DNA of 64,000 bases from Flavobacterium fryxellicola. Lineage in GTDB: Bacteria; Bacteroidota; Bacteroidia; Flavobacteriales; Flavobacteriaceae. Each line of letters opens with the position of its first letter. Position 1 is the first letter of the stretch. Under the pieces are notes generated by a model, which ran no database searches, was not told the DNA's origin, and saw nothing but the letters and a program-made list of their open reading frames with translations. The stretch is from contig NZ_FRDK01000008.1 of NCBI RefSeq assembly GCF_900143245.1, positions 62,001-126,000 on the forward strand, written 5' to 3'. The position numbers and the translations under genes are program-made. Positions 24,830 to 34,690 of this stretch are shown piece by piece.

Positions 24830-27463
24830 CTACCTCAATCCAGCTAAACTTTGCTCGATTGTTGCAATTTTTGATAACGAATCAGCTTCTTTTTGTCTTT
24901 CATTTGCCAAAACTTTCTCTGGAGCACCAGCCACAAATTTCTCATTTGCCAGTTTATTTTGAACAGACTTTAAGAAACCTTGTGTGTAAATAAGCTCCGC
25001 AGTCAATTTAGCAACCTCTGCTTCCACGTCAATATTTCCTGTAATTGGAATAAAATATTCATTCGATCTTACCCTGAAAGACAAGGCACCATCTACTTTA
25101 TCCGAAACATAATCTAAGGAAGTGATATTCCCTAATTTGGTCACAACAGAATCAAAATAAGTAGAAGCGGCATCGTTATTAATCGCTTTCAATTCAATCG
25201 CATCTTTAAAAGGAATGTTCTTGTCTTTACGAATGGTTCTGATTCCAGAAATCACTTCAATTGTATTTTCAAAATCTGTAATTAATCCCGCATTATAAGG
25301 TTTTATTTCTGGCCAAGTCGAAACAATTAAGGCTTCCTCTGTTGTTCTTTCTGCCAAAATCTGCCAAATTTCCTCTGTTAAAAAAGGCATAAATGGATGC
25401 AATAATTTCATATTATTTTCGAGCATTTCTATAGCTTTCGCCAAAGTAACGCTGTCGATTGGTTGCTGATAAGCTGGTTTTATCATTTCAAGGAACCAAG
25501 AACAGAAATCATCCCAAACCAATTTGTAAATTGCCATCAACGCATCGGAAATTCTATATTTTTCGAAATTGTCTTCAATTTCTAGAAGTGTTTGTTGCAA
25601 CTTGGCTTCGTACCATTCAATCGCCACTTTGGAAGATTCCGGTTGCGGTATGGCATCTGAAACTTCCCAACCTTTTATCAGTTTGAAAGCATTCCAAATT
25701 TTATTGGTAAACGCTTTTCCTTGGTTGCACAACTCTTCATCAAACATAATATCGTTCCCTGCAGAAGCGCTCAAAAGCAATCCTACACGAACTCCATCGG
25801 CACCAAATTTTTCAATCAAATCCAACGGATCAGGAGAATTTCCTAGTGATTTAGACATTTTACGTCGCTGTTTGTCACGAACCAAACCAGTCAAATATAC
25901 ATTTGTAAATGGTTTTTTACCCGTGTACTCATAACCCGCAATTATCATTCTAGCTACCCAAAAAAACAAAATATCCGGACCTGTAACCAAATCATTCGTA
26001 GGATAATAATATTTAAAATCCTCACTTTCTGGATCCATAATTCCACCAAAAACAGACATCGGCCACAGCCAAGAAGAAAACCAAGTGTCAAGAGCATCCA
26101 CATCTTGCTTAAGATCAGAAATTTGAAGTCCGAGGTTAGAAGTCTTTTCTTTGGCTAAAGCTAACGCCTCATTTATGTTTTCGGCAACTACAAAATCTTC
26201 TTTTCCATCACCATAGAAATAAGCTGGAATTTGTTGTCCCCACCACAATTGACGCGAAATATTCCAGTCGCGAATATTGTTTAACCAGTGTGCGTATGTA
26301 TTATTGAATCGTGCTGGATGCAATTTAATGTCGCCATCAACTAAAACAGATTGAATGGCCGGCTTTACCAAATCTTCCATTTTCAAAAACCATTGATCTG
26401 ATAATCGTGGTTCGATTACGGCTTTTGTTCTTTCTGAAGTTCCTACTTTATTCAGGTGAATTTCTGTTTTTGCCAAAGCACCAATAGTTTCTAATTCTTT
26501 GGCAATCGCCTCCCGTACTACAAAACGATCTTTTCCTTGGTAGTGCAATCCGAAGCTATTTAAAGTGGCATCTTCATTGAAAATATCAATAATTTCTAAA
26601 TTATGTTTTTCACCTAAAGCCTTATCATTTATATCATGAGCGGGAGTCACTTTTAAACAGCCTGTTCCAAATTCTACGTCGACATAGTCATCTGCAATAA
26701 TAGGAATCACACGACCGCAAATAGGAACAATGGCGCTCTTTCCTTTCAAGTGATCAAAACGTGCATCATTTGGATTGATACAAATCGCACTATCTCCAAA
26801 AATTGTTTCCGGACGCGTTGTAGCGATTGTTAAAAAGTCTTCACTTCCTTCCAATTTATATTTGATGAAATACAATTTCCCTTGTTGTTCTTCATAAATA
26901 ACTTCTTCGTCTGACAAAGTTGTTTTCGCTTCAGGATCCCAATTTACCATTCGGTATCCGCGATAAATCAACCCTTTATTGTATAAATCCACAAAAGATT
27001 TAATTACAGATGCCGACATATCTGGATCCATTGTAAATTTGGTTCTTTCCCAATCGCAGGAAGCGCCTAGTTTTTTTAATTGGTCCAGAATTACACCACC
27101 ATATTTATCCGTCCACTCCCAAGCATGAGCTAAGAACTCTTCGCGGGTCAAATCATTTTTATTAATTCCTTCGGCTTTTAGTTTGGCTACCACTTTAGCT
27201 TCAGTCGCAATCGAAGCATGATCGGTTCCTGGAACCCAACAAGCGTTAAATCCTTTCAATCGCGCTCTTCTTATTAAGACATCCTGAATGGTGTTATTTA
27301 ACATGTGCCCCATGTGCAAAACTCCTGTCACGTTAGGTGGCGGAATTACAATGGTATAGGGTATTCTGTGGTCTGGTTCTGAATGAAAATAATTATTCTT
27401 CATCCAGTAGTCATACCACTTATTTTCAATAGTTTTAGCGTCAAACTGTGCAGGAATTGTCAT
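24830..27463 (-). CDS. valS: Valyl-tRNA synthetase
   Basis: Charges tRNA-Val with valine. From the ATG at 27463 the protein has 877 residues, the normal length. The class I signature HMGH is at 50-53, the editing domain occupies about 170-330 (TTRPETIFGDSA), and KMSKS is in the C-terminal half of the catalytic domain (RRKMSKSLGN). An anticodon-binding domain and a C-terminal coiled coil (about 810-877, Leu/Lys/Glu-rich) follow. A TTG nine bp upstream would add three residues, and the ATG is preferred. Single gene with its own terminator. Confidence 0.97.
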   Translation of the reverse strand: MTIPAQFDAKTIENKWYDYWMKNNYFHSEPDHRIPYTIVIPPPNVTGVLHMGHMLNNTIQDVLIRRARLKGFNACWVPGTDHASIATEAKVVAKLKAEGINKNDLTREEFLAHAWEWTDKYGGVILDQLKKLGASCDWERTKFTMDPDMSASVIKSFVDLYNKGLIYRGYRMVNWDPEAKTTLSDEEVIYEEQQGKLYFIKYKLEGSEDFLTIATTRPETIFGDSAICINPNDARFDHLKGKSAIVPICGRVIPIIADDYVDVEFGTGCLKVTPAHDINDKALGEKHNLEIIDIFNEDATLNSFGLHYQGKDRFVVREAIAKELETIGALAKTEIHLNKVGTSERTKAVIEPRLSDQWFLKMEDLVKPAIQSVLVDGDIKLHPARFNNTYAHWLNNIRDWNISRQLWWGQQIPAYFYGDGKEDFVVAENINEALALAKEKTSNLGLQISDLKQDVDALDTWFSSWLWPMSVFGGIMDPESEDFKYYYPTNDLVTGPDILFFWVARMIIAGYEYTGKKPFTNVYLTGLVRDKQRRKMSKSLGNSPDPLDLIEKFGADGVRVGLLLSASAGNDIMFDEELCNQGKAFTNKIWNAFKLIKGWEVSDAIPQPESSKVAIEWYEAKLQQTLLEIEDNFEKYRISDALMAIYKLVWDDFCSWFLEMIKPAYQQPIDSVTLAKAIEMLENNMKLLHPFMPFLTEEIWQILAERTTEEALIVSTWPEIKPYNAGLITDFENTIEVISGIRTIRKDKNIPFKDAIELKAINNDAASTYFDSVVTKLGNITSLDYVSDKVDGALSFRVRSNEYFIPITGNIDVEAEVAKLTAELIYTQGFLKSVQNKLANEKFVAGAPEKVLANERQKEADSLSKIATIEQSLAGLR

Positions 27464-27569
27464 AAAAAGCAACTGTTAAAACCAAAATTAATCTTTGGTC
27501 TGATATTTGTAATTGATATTGAGAACAAAAGTAAATAATTAAGTACACTATAAAAAGAGAAATAAATAT

Positions 27570-27599
27570 TTGTGCGTTAATTAAAACGAAGTATATTTA
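27570..27599 (+). promoter_or_regulatory. Promoter of the DUF1573 gene
   Basis: TTG (27570-27572), a 19-bp spacer, and TATATTTA (27592-27599) match the Bacteroidetes promoter with ideal spacing, 21 bp before the ATG. Confidence 0.7.
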
Positions 27600-27620
27600 C
27601 TTTAATGATTAAAAATAAAA

Positions 27621-28013
27621 ATGAAAATGAAAAAAACTATAATTCTATTCGCATTCGCATTGATCAGTAGTGTCGGTTTTGCTCAAAACGGACCTAAAAT
27701 CGTATTTTCTGCTAAGGACAATACCATCGATTATGGACGGGTTACGAAGAATGAAGATGGCAGTCGCGATTTCACCTTTACCAATACAGGTAATGCGCCA
27801 CTAATTATCACTAATGTACTATCAACTTGTGGATGTACTGTTCCTACAAAACCAAATGAACCAATCATGCCTGGAAAAACAGGAAAAATTACAGTGAAAT
27901 ACAACATGGCTCCAGGACCTATCCGAAAAACAATAACTGTGGAATCGAATGCTGTAAATTATGAAGGCGGAAGAGTCGCTCTGAAAATTAAAGGAGAAGT
28001 AATTTCCAATTAA
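27621..28013 (+). CDS. DUF1573 domain protein, secreted
   Basis: The protein has 130 residues with a signal peptide (about 1-21, ending GFAQ). The rest is a single DUF1573 domain, an immunoglobulin-like fold: IDYGRVTKNEDGSRDFTFTN, then PLIITNVLSTCGCTVP with the conserved CGC, and a closing GKITVKYN. The family is common in Bacteroidetes envelopes and of unknown role. It has its own strong promoter and a bidirectional terminator. Confidence 0.92.
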   Translation: MKMKKTIILFAFALISSVGFAQNGPKIVFSAKDNTIDYGRVTKNEDGSRDFTFTNTGNAPLIITNVLSTCGCTVPTKPNEPIMPGKTGKITVKYNMAPGPIRKTITVESNAVNYEGGRVALKIKGEVISN

Positions 28014-28031
28014 TACATTATTTATCAAACT

Positions 28032-28070
28032 AAAATGCTTCTGAAATAGTTTCCAGAAGCATTTTTTTTT
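28032..28070. terminator. Bidirectional terminator
   Basis: A 12-13-bp stem (AAAATGCTTCTG / CAGAAGCATTTT) followed by nine T on the plus strand and preceded by an A-rich stretch. It serves the DUF1573 gene and the convergent protease gene, which stops at 28069. Confidence 0.88.
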
Positions 28071-29397
28071 ACAAAATATCATCAAGTTGAAAACTGAATT
28101 TCAAAATTTGTTTTTGCCGTTCTACTACTAAAGTAATCCACTTCTGGTCTATCGATTTAAAAAGGGAATTAATGTCTTGCAACGAATACTTGTAAGGAAC
28201 AATATTATTAATCATAATAATAATATCCCCTTTTTGTAATCCTACTTTAGCGGCTGGGGAGTTCTTCCTAACATTAGCAATTTCCAAAATAGGTTTTAAT
28301 TTAAATTTATATTTAAAATCCGTCTTTGGACCTATTCCTCCAGTCTCACTATATTTACTGGTTATTGGAACCGTTTCCATGCGGACTGTTTCTTGAATCC
28401 ATTGCAATCCATTATGTTGAATTTCCACACCACTTTTATTATAACTAAAAGGAGTTGAAAATTCACTATTTTTCTTCAAATGCAATCGGTGGTTTTGATA
28501 ATCAAAAACCACATCAAATCTTTTCATGATTTCACCACCTACAGATCCCATTCGGTCGGGCACCATCGTAACATTTCTAATCGAAACAGAGTCTGGAAAG
28601 GCTGCCACAGGATTACTAAATTCAAAATCAGCCAACTTAAATTTTTGAAGTCGGCCTCTTTTACCCTCAATATCACCACTAAATCCCCTTCCTAAAAAAT
28701 CATCAAAATTTTTCACGGGAACTTTTATAAAAGCGGAACGATCTTGAAACAACCAAACAGCATCACTGTTACCAATGTCGATCAACAACTTTACCGCAGC
28801 TTCATGATTATCTATGGTGACGGTGCTATTTACGTACGGCTTGAATTTTTCGATAGTGATGGGAATCGTGATGAATTTCTTTTCAAATTTAGTGCGGTTT
28901 CTTTCATTGTCCTTGAAAACAACAATCCTTTTTTTGCGGTAATTCACTTCGACTAAATTATTTCGGAAAAATTGATAACCAATAATCCCGTTTACAGGAA
29001 TCCCAATATGAGAAGATAAATTGAACTCAGGATCCAAAACAATATAAAGCATGTGATTCCTAATCATTAGATTACTAAATTCTAACGTATTATTAGTAGA
29101 TTTTAGTCCTTCAACAGCCGCTTGATTTCCTAGTCCTTTAAGTAATACTTTTTCAGCATTAAAAAAACGAACGTCTTTTTTTTCCTCTAAACTAAACAAT
29201 ATAGTCTCAGCAACTCCTGTATCTAACAAAAAATTTAGTTCTATCCCATTGACCTTGATGGGTACAAAAACCAAATTATTAATCAATTTAAAAGGTACGC
29301 TGGTTTTATTTACATCTATTTCGAACTGAAATCCTTCTTGTGCAAAAACAGACACAACATACAGATAGGTCCATAGTAAAAACAGTACTTTTTTCAT
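28069..29397 (-). CDS. Retropepsin-like aspartyl protease with PDZ domain
   Basis: The protein has 442 residues with a signal peptide (1-20). Two retropepsin-like halves follow: the first has D59-T60-G61 in FLLDTGVAET, the second D207-I-G209 in LLIDIGNSDA, an unusual but still Asp-containing active-site loop. A PDZ domain closes the protein (about 365-440, with NSPAAKVGLQKGDIIIMINN). Such exported proteins are common in Bacteroidetes. Substrates are unknown. The gene is monocistronic. Confidence 0.88.
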   Translation of the reverse strand: MKKVLFLLWTYLYVVSVFAQEGFQFEIDVNKTSVPFKLINNLVFVPIKVNGIELNFLLDTGVAETILFSLEEKKDVRFFNAEKVLLKGLGNQAAVEGLKSTNNTLEFSNLMIRNHMLYIVLDPEFNLSSHIGIPVNGIIGYQFFRNNLVEVNYRKKRIVVFKDNERNRTKFEKKFITIPITIEKFKPYVNSTVTIDNHEAAVKLLIDIGNSDAVWLFQDRSAFIKVPVKNFDDFLGRGFSGDIEGKRGRLQKFKLADFEFSNPVAAFPDSVSIRNVTMVPDRMGSVGGEIMKRFDVVFDYQNHRLHLKKNSEFSTPFSYNKSGVEIQHNGLQWIQETVRMETVPITSKYSETGGIGPKTDFKYKFKLKPILEIANVRKNSPAAKVGLQKGDIIIMINNIVPYKYSLQDINSLFKSIDQKWITLVVERQKQILKFSFQLDDIL

Positions 29398-29523
29398 TTC
29401 AATAATTTACATAAAAATACTAAATTAATTCGTTCAAAAATGCAGATTTAACACTATATACGTCTAATGATTGTAATAAATTCGGAAAAAAAATCGCAAA
29501 TTTGCAATTCAATAATTAAGACT

Positions 29524-30729
29524 ATGCCAAAAATATCAAACAAAGGCAAACAAATGCCTGAATCACCAATACGAAAATTGGTTCCCTACTCTGAAATAGC
29601 TAAGAAAAAAGGACATAAAGTATATCATTTGAACATTGGTCAACCCGATATAAAAACACCTGAAGTTGCTATGAACGCGGTTAAAAATATTGATTTAACT
29701 ATTCTAGAATACAGCCATTCTGCAGGAAACGAAAGCTATAGAAAAAAACTCGCGAACTACTATACAAATCAAGGGATTTCCGTAAATACTGAAGACATCA
29801 TTATTACAACAGGAGGATCTGAAGCATTAATGTTTGCCATGGGAAGCACGATGGATCAAGGTGATGAAATTATTATCCCAGAACCATTTTATGCGAATTA
29901 TAACGGATTTTCAACGGCATCTGGCGTGAACGTCATTCCTGTTATCTCAACGATCGAAACTGGTTTTGCACTTCCAGCTGTTGCCGATTTTGAAAAACTG
30001 ATTACGCCAAAAACAAAAGCCATTCTTATTTGTAATCCAGGAAATCCAACTGGATATTTATATTCCAAAGAAGAAATCATGCAACTGGCAGCCCTAGTTA
30101 AAAAACATGATTTATTCTTGATATCTGATGAAGTGTATCGCGAATTCACTTATGATGGTGACATACACTATTCCGTGATGAGTGTTCCTGGACTTGAAGA
30201 ACACGCCATTATGATTGATTCGGTTTCAAAAAGATACAGCATGTGTGGTGCGAGAATAGGGTGTATTGTTTCTAAAAATAAGGAAGTAATGACGACAGCG
30301 ATGAAATTTGCGCAAGCAAGACTGAGTCCTCCTACTATTGAACAAATTGCAAGTGAAGCAGCACTGGACACTCCTCAAAGTTATTTTGACGAAGTAATTT
30401 CAGAATATAGAGAACGCAGAGATACTTTAATTGAAGAATTAAACAAAATAGACGGCGTAATTGTGAGCAAACCTAAAGGTGCTTTTTATTGCATTGCGCA
30501 ACTGCCAGTGAACAACGCCGACGCTTTTGCTCAATGGCTTTTAGAAAGTTATGACTTAGATGGCGAAACCGTAATGGTTGCACCTGCAGCAGGGTTTTAC
30601 TCTACCTCAGGAATGGGATTGAATCAGGTTCGAATTGCTTACGTATTAAAGAAAGATGACTTGATCAGTGCAGTACGCATTTTAAAAGCAGCAATTCCAG
30701 TTTACAATGCAACACAAACTCAAGCATAA
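29524..30729 (+). CDS. PLP-dependent aminotransferase, aspartate aminotransferase type
   Basis: From the ATG at 29524 the protein has 401 residues; an in-frame upstream ATG at 29467 would add 19 and looks like leader. Fold type I class I/II features are LNIGQPDIKTP, TTGGSEAL, CNPGNPTGYLYS, SDEVYREF, and the PLP lysine in SVSKRYSMCGARIGC. It probably moves amino groups between aspartate (or a similar amino acid) and 2-oxoglutarate; exact substrate cannot be read from sequence. A terminator follows. Confidence 0.92.
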   Translation: MPKISNKGKQMPESPIRKLVPYSEIAKKKGHKVYHLNIGQPDIKTPEVAMNAVKNIDLTILEYSHSAGNESYRKKLANYYTNQGISVNTEDIIITTGGSEALMFAMGSTMDQGDEIIIPEPFYANYNGFSTASGVNVIPVISTIETGFALPAVADFEKLITPKTKAILICNPGNPTGYLYSKEEIMQLAALVKKHDLFLISDEVYREFTYDGDIHYSVMSVPGLEEHAIMIDSVSKRYSMCGARIGCIVSKNKEVMTTAMKFAQARLSPPTIEQIASEAALDTPQSYFDEVISEYRERRDTLIEELNKIDGVIVSKPKGAFYCIAQLPVNNADAFAQWLLESYDLDGETVMVAPAAGFYSTSGMGLNQVRIAYVLKKDDLISAVRILKAAIPVYNATQTQA

Positions 30730-30780
30730 GTAACTAATTACTTTAGATATAAAACTGGACTCAACTGGATTTACTATAAA

Positions 30781-30815
30781 AAAGGCAATAGCGAACTCGT
30801 TATTGCCTTTCTTTT
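30781..30815 (+). terminator. Terminator after the aminotransferase gene
   Basis: A 10-bp stem (AAAGGCAATA / TATTGCCTTT) with a 10-nt loop and a following T run. Confidence 0.88.
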
Positions 30816-30906
30816 TAGGTCTAAAAAAGAAACAAGAACACTCCGAAGAAGCGATAAAGTACGTTTAAATAGTAGGAACGATAGAAATTTTTTAATTTTT
30901 ATTATT

Positions 30907-30914
30907 TATCTTTA
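30907..30914 (+). promoter_or_regulatory. Candidate -7 box of folE
   Basis: TATCTTTA (TAnnTTTG with the last base changed) lies 40 bp before the ATG at 30954. The following TTTACCCC resembles the region after the ftsE box. No -33 TTG at the proper spacing. Confidence 0.4.
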
Positions 30915-30953
30915 CCCCTTAAATAATTACACCCACAATAATAGTTGCTTTTA

Positions 30954-31625
30954 ATGATAAATAAAGAAGAATTTCAAGACGAAATAGGAGACAATCATAT
31001 TAGTTTATCCGCAAAGAATCCAATAAGAGATGATGCTTTCTCCATTTCTGATGATGATAAAATCGAAAAAATAAAAAAAGACGTTGAGAACATCCTACTT
31101 ACACTTGGAATGGACTTGACCGATGATAGTTTAAAGGGCACACCCAATCGTGTGGCTAAAATGTTTGTAAAAGAAATTTTTGGAGGTTTAAATCCTGCAA
31201 AAAAACCAAAAGCATCCACTTTTGACAACAATTACAAATATGGTGAAATGTTAGTCGAGAAAAACATCATCGTCTATTCTACTTGTGAACACCATTTATT
31301 ACCCATTATCGGACGAGCTCACGTAGGTTATATTTCTAATGGAAGAGTTATTGGTTTATCCAAAATGAACCGCATCGTAGCATATTATGCCAAAAGACCT
31401 CAAGTACAAGAACGATTGACAATGCAAATTGTACAAGAATTACAAATTGCTTTAGGTACAGAAGACGTTGCTTGCGTGATAGATGCTAAGCACCTTTGTG
31501 TCAATTCCAGAGGAATCAGTGATATTGAAAGCAGCACTGTAACATCTGAATTTGGCGGTAAATTTAAAGATAGCGTTACTCGTAGAGAATTCTTAGATTA
31601 TATCAAATTAGAAACAAAGTTCTAA
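30954..31625 (+). CDS. folE: GTP cyclohydrolase I
   Basis: It converts GTP to 7,8-dihydroneopterin triphosphate, the first step of folate and queuosine-type pathways. The protein has 223 residues from the ATG at 30954; a TTG 9 bp upstream would add three. The core shows TPNRVAKMFVKEIF, the zinc and active-site block STCEHHLLPIIGRAHVGYI with Cys and two His, LSKMNRIV, and C-terminal AKHLCVNSRGI with the third zinc ligand Cys. Unlike short versions it has about 40 extra N-terminal residues. Next is cysS, separated by a palindromic element. Confidence 0.97.
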   Translation: MINKEEFQDEIGDNHISLSAKNPIRDDAFSISDDDKIEKIKKDVENILLTLGMDLTDDSLKGTPNRVAKMFVKEIFGGLNPAKKPKASTFDNNYKYGEMLVEKNIIVYSTCEHHLLPIIGRAHVGYISNGRVIGLSKMNRIVAYYAKRPQVQERLTMQIVQELQIALGTEDVACVIDAKHLCVNSRGISDIESSTVTSEFGGKFKDSVTRREFLDYIKLETKF

Positions 31626-31697
31626 ATCCTATTAATCCTCCGTGTGGCAGGGAATAAGATGGATATTGAACAATAAGATTAAATTATTTTAATACAG

Positions 31698-31784
31698 AAA
31701 TGCCCTAGCCCTGATTGAAGTAAAAATCCTTTTTATTCGCCCTTGCGAATAAAAAGATTGAAACGGAAAGCAGGAAGCAGCTTC
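31698..31784 (+). repeat. Palindromic intergenic element, copy C, in the cysS leader
   Basis: Conserved blocks are CCTAGCCCTGATTGAAG and AAATCC, then a perfect 12-bp stem (31729-31740 with 31745-31756, CTTTTTATTCGC / GCGAATAAAAAG, loop CCTT), then AGATTGAAACGG and AGCAGGAAGCAGC. It lies sense to cysS and ends 15 bp before the ATG. The stem sequence is unrelated to that of copies A and B, while the flanks are alike. That is the pattern of a structured element with a variable central hairpin. Confidence 0.8.
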
Positions 31785-31799
31785 AAAAAAAAAATTGAA

Positions 31800-33278
31800 A
31801 TGCCTTTATATAAGAGTCAGACTTTAAAAATATACAATTCACTTTCGGGAGAAAAAGAAACATTTGCACCTATTCACGAAGGAAATGTGGGAATGTATGT
31901 TTGCGGACCAACTGTTTACAGTAATGTACATCTTGGAAATGTGCGAACATTCATGTCTTTTGATGTGATTTTTAGGTATTTTTTGCATTTGGATTACAAG
32001 GTTCGCTACGTTCGTAATATTACTGACGTAGGCCATATTGTGGATGATGTAGATGAAGGGGAGGATAAAATTGCAAAAAAAGCACGTTTGGAACAACTAG
32101 AACCGATGGAAGTGGTGCAACGATATACCGTAGATTTCCACGATATTTTGAATGCTTTCAACTTTTTACCGCCAAGTATTGAACCAACGGCAACGGGTCA
32201 TATTATTGAACAGATTGAAATTATCAAGACCATTATTGATAACGGAATAGGTTACGAAGCCAATGGATCAGTTTATTTTGATGTTGTCAAATTCAATAAA
32301 ACCAATCATTATGGGCGATTAAGTGGTCGAAATATCGAGGATATGCTTACCAATACTCGAGATTTAGACGGTCAAACTGACAAGAGAAATCCACAAGATT
32401 TTGCGCTTTGGAAAAAAGCAGAAACACAGCACATAATGCGCTGGCCTTCGCCATGGAGTGATGGATTTCCGGGTTGGCACTTAGAATGTACCGCTATGAG
32501 TACGAAATACCTAGGCAATCATTTTGATATTCACGGTGGTGGAATGGACTTAAAATTCCCGCATCATGAATGTGAAATTGCGCAAAATGAGGCTTGCACC
32601 GGTCAAACTCCGGTGAATTATTGGTTACACGCCAATATGTTGACTTTGAACGGCAAAAAAATGGCTAAATCTACCGGAAATAATATTCTACCAAGAGAAA
32701 TATTAACAGGAGACAATACGATTTTAAGTAAAGCTTTCTCGGCATCAGTAGCCCGGTTTTTTATGTTACAAGCGCATTACCGCAGCATTCTTGACTTTTC
32801 CGATGACGCAATTGTAGCAGCTGAAAAAGGATACAAGCGATTGATGGAAGCAATGAATTCATTAAAAGAAATCAATGTAGGCTCAAAAAGCACTATTAAT
32901 ATTCCAGCATGGAAGCAATTGTGTTATGATGCGATGAATGATGACTTTAATACACCTATCCTAATAGCACAGTTGTTTGAAGGCGTTCGTTTTGTCAATT
33001 TGCTAAAAGAGGAAAAAGAGAGTTTGAATGCAGATGACTTGCACTGTTTTGCAAAAACGATGAATGCTTTTGTTTTTGATGTTTTAGGACTAGAAGACGA
33101 AAAAATTTCAGACAGCACTAACGATAAATTACAAGGAACAGTTAACATGCTAATCGAAATGAGAAAACAGGCTAGAGAAAACAAGAATTTTGCTTTATCT
33201 GATCAAATTAGAGATCAATTGATTACACTAGGAATCCAACTTAAAGATGGCAAAGAAGGCACTACTTTCTCGATTTAA
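31800..33278 (+). CDS. cysS: Cysteinyl-tRNA synthetase
   Basis: Charges tRNA-Cys. The true start is the ATG at 31800 (492 residues). The longer open frame beginning at 31743 runs through the palindromic element and is rejected. Class I landmarks are [18 protein letters not shown] with zinc ligand C35 and HLGN at 44-47, [10 protein letters not shown] with a second zinc Cys, [17 protein letters not shown] with His and Cys/Glu, and KMAKSTGN as the KMSKS loop. Normal length. It is followed by yidD and lgt on the same strand, a common Flavobacteria order. Confidence 0.97.
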   Translation: MPLYKSQTLKIYNSLSGEKETFAPIHEGNVGMYVCGPTVYSNVHLGNVRTFMSFDVIFRYFLHLDYKVRYVRNITDVGHIVDDVDEGEDKIAKKARLEQLEPMEVVQRYTVDFHDILNAFNFLPPSIEPTATGHIIEQIEIIKTIIDNGIGYEANGSVYFDVVKFNKTNHYGRLSGRNIEDMLTNTRDLDGQTDKRNPQDFALWKKAETQHIMRWPSPWSDGFPGWHLECTAMSTKYLGNHFDIHGGGMDLKFPHHECEIAQNEACTGQTPVNYWLHANMLTLNGKKMAKSTGNNILPREILTGDNTILSKAFSASVARFFMLQAHYRSILDFSDDAIVAAEKGYKRLMEAMNSLKEINVGSKSTINIPAWKQLCYDAMNDDFNTPILIAQLFEGVRFVNLLKEEKESLNADDLHCFAKTMNAFVFDVLGLEDEKISDSTNDKLQGTVNMLIEMRKQARENKNFALSDQIRDQLITLGIQLKDGKEGTTFSI

Positions 33279-33373
33279 TGTCACTTCCGTTCCGATGTTT
33301 TGTAACTCTATCGAGAAAAGAGCTTAAAAAAGGACAAACGATATGATACCCTTGATAATTCCCTAGTGAAACT

Positions 33374-33613
33374 ATGAAAATAACTGCACCATTTATCATT
33401 TTAGTTCGGTTTTATCAAGTAGCAATTTCACCGTTCACACCTTCGGCTTGTCGATTTGAGCCCACGTGCTCCTCCTACATGATTGAAGCGCTGCAAACGC
33501 ATGGGTTATTTTATGGAGGATATCTGGGAACAAAGCGAATTTTGAGTTGTCACCCTTGGGGGAAAACAGGATATGATCCCGTGCCTAAAAAAACTTGCCG
33601 TCATAAACATTAG
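33374..33613 (+). CDS. yidD: Membrane protein insertion efficiency factor YidD
   Basis: The protein has 79 residues, with a hydrophobic N-terminus able to lie on the membrane (about 4-22), then the family pattern [25 protein letters not shown] and GYDPVP. YidD helps the insertase YidC/Oxa1. Length fits the usual 70-80. It lies between cysS and lgt and not beside yidC, as often in Bacteroidetes. Confidence 0.93.
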   Translation: MKITAPFIILVRFYQVAISPFTPSACRFEPTCSSYMIEALQTHGLFYGGYLGTKRILSCHPWGKTGYDPVPKKTCRHKH

Positions 33614-33676
33614 TTTTTATAGTACAAATTTTACTTTTAATCTTTATTTTTACATAAAATAACAAAATTACAATAC

Positions 33677-34630
33677 ATGACACATGCTTTAAACATTGTT
33701 TGGAACCCATCAGAAGGAATCGATTTAGGCTTTTTTATAATTCGGTATTACAGTTTAATGTTTGTCATTGCTTTTGGGTTAGGGTGGTATATCATGAAAA
33801 ATATTTTCGATCGCGAAGGGGAATCGATAGAGAAATTAGATTCTTTATTTATCTGGACTGTATTAGCGACTTTGATTGGCGCTCGTTTAGGACATGTTTT
33901 CTTTTACGATTGGGAGTATTACCGCAATCACCGATTGGAGATATTCTTACCCATTAGAGAAAATCCAAATGAAGCTCTATTTAGCATTATTAAAGGATGG
34001 GAATTTACAGGTTTTCAAGGATTAGCTAGTCACGGAGCTGCAATTTCTATCATTATTGCTATGTACTTCTACAGTAAAAATATATTGAAAAAACCGCAGT
34101 TATGGATTTTGGATCGCGTGGTTATTCCTGTTGCCAGTGGTGCTATTTTCGTCAGATTGGGCAACTTTTTTAATTCGGAAATCATAGGTCATGAAACAAC
34201 TTCACCCTTTGGAATAAAATTCATAAAAGACCACTTTAGCCCGATGGACGCTGTCAATGCAACTCAGATACCTAATCCTAAAGAAGCTTACACCGCCATT
34301 GCAACAAACCCAAAATTCGCTGCTTTATTAGAGCAAGTGCCGCTAAGACATCCTACGCAATTGTACGAAGCATTTTGTTATATTTTTGTATTTGCGGTCT
34401 TATTTTACTTGTATTGGAAAACTGAAAAAAGAAAATATACAGGCTTTATTTTCGGAATGTTTCTAGTGCTGTTGTTTACTGTGCGTTTTATCGTCGAATC
34501 CGTTAAAGAAAGCCAAGGCGGTTTTGAAAGTGCTCTCGGTTTGTTTTCAACTGGACAATGGCTTAGTATTCCTTTTGTACTTATAGGATTGTATTTTATA
34601 TTTACTGCTGAAAGAGAAATTACGAATTAG
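33677..34630 (+). CDS. lgt: Phosphatidylglycerol-prolipoprotein diacylglyceryl transferase
   Basis: This 317-residue inner-membrane enzyme transfers diacylglycerol to the lipobox Cys of lipoproteins. It has seven hydrophobic segments. Recognisable are GARLGHVFFYDW, GLASHGAAI (the conserved substrate-binding block), RLGNFFNSEIIG and HPTQLYEAF in the second half. The insertion around 185-215 (DAVNATQIPNPKEAY) is a Bacteroidetes feature. It serves the many lipoproteins of the window. A terminator follows. Confidence 0.96.
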   Translation: MTHALNIVWNPSEGIDLGFFIIRYYSLMFVIAFGLGWYIMKNIFDREGESIEKLDSLFIWTVLATLIGARLGHVFFYDWEYYRNHRLEIFLPIRENPNEALFSIIKGWEFTGFQGLASHGAAISIIIAMYFYSKNILKKPQLWILDRVVIPVASGAIFVRLGNFFNSEIIGHETTSPFGIKFIKDHFSPMDAVNATQIPNPKEAYTAIATNPKFAALLEQVPLRHPTQLYEAFCYIFVFAVLFYLYWKTEKRKYTGFIFGMFLVLLFTVRFIVESVKESQGGFESALGLFSTGQWLSIPFVLIGLYFIFTAEREITN

Positions 34631-34652
34631 AAAAAATAATATAAAACCAAAG

Positions 34653-34690
34653 AAAAGCGTTATCTGTATCAAAGCAGATGACGCTTTTTT
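34653..34690. terminator. Terminator after lgt, convergent
   Basis: A stem of about 14 bp with one G-T pair (AAAAGCGT..ATCTG / CAGAT..ACGCTTTT) and a T run on the plus strand. It also covers the end of the minus-strand gene at 34690. Confidence 0.85.
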
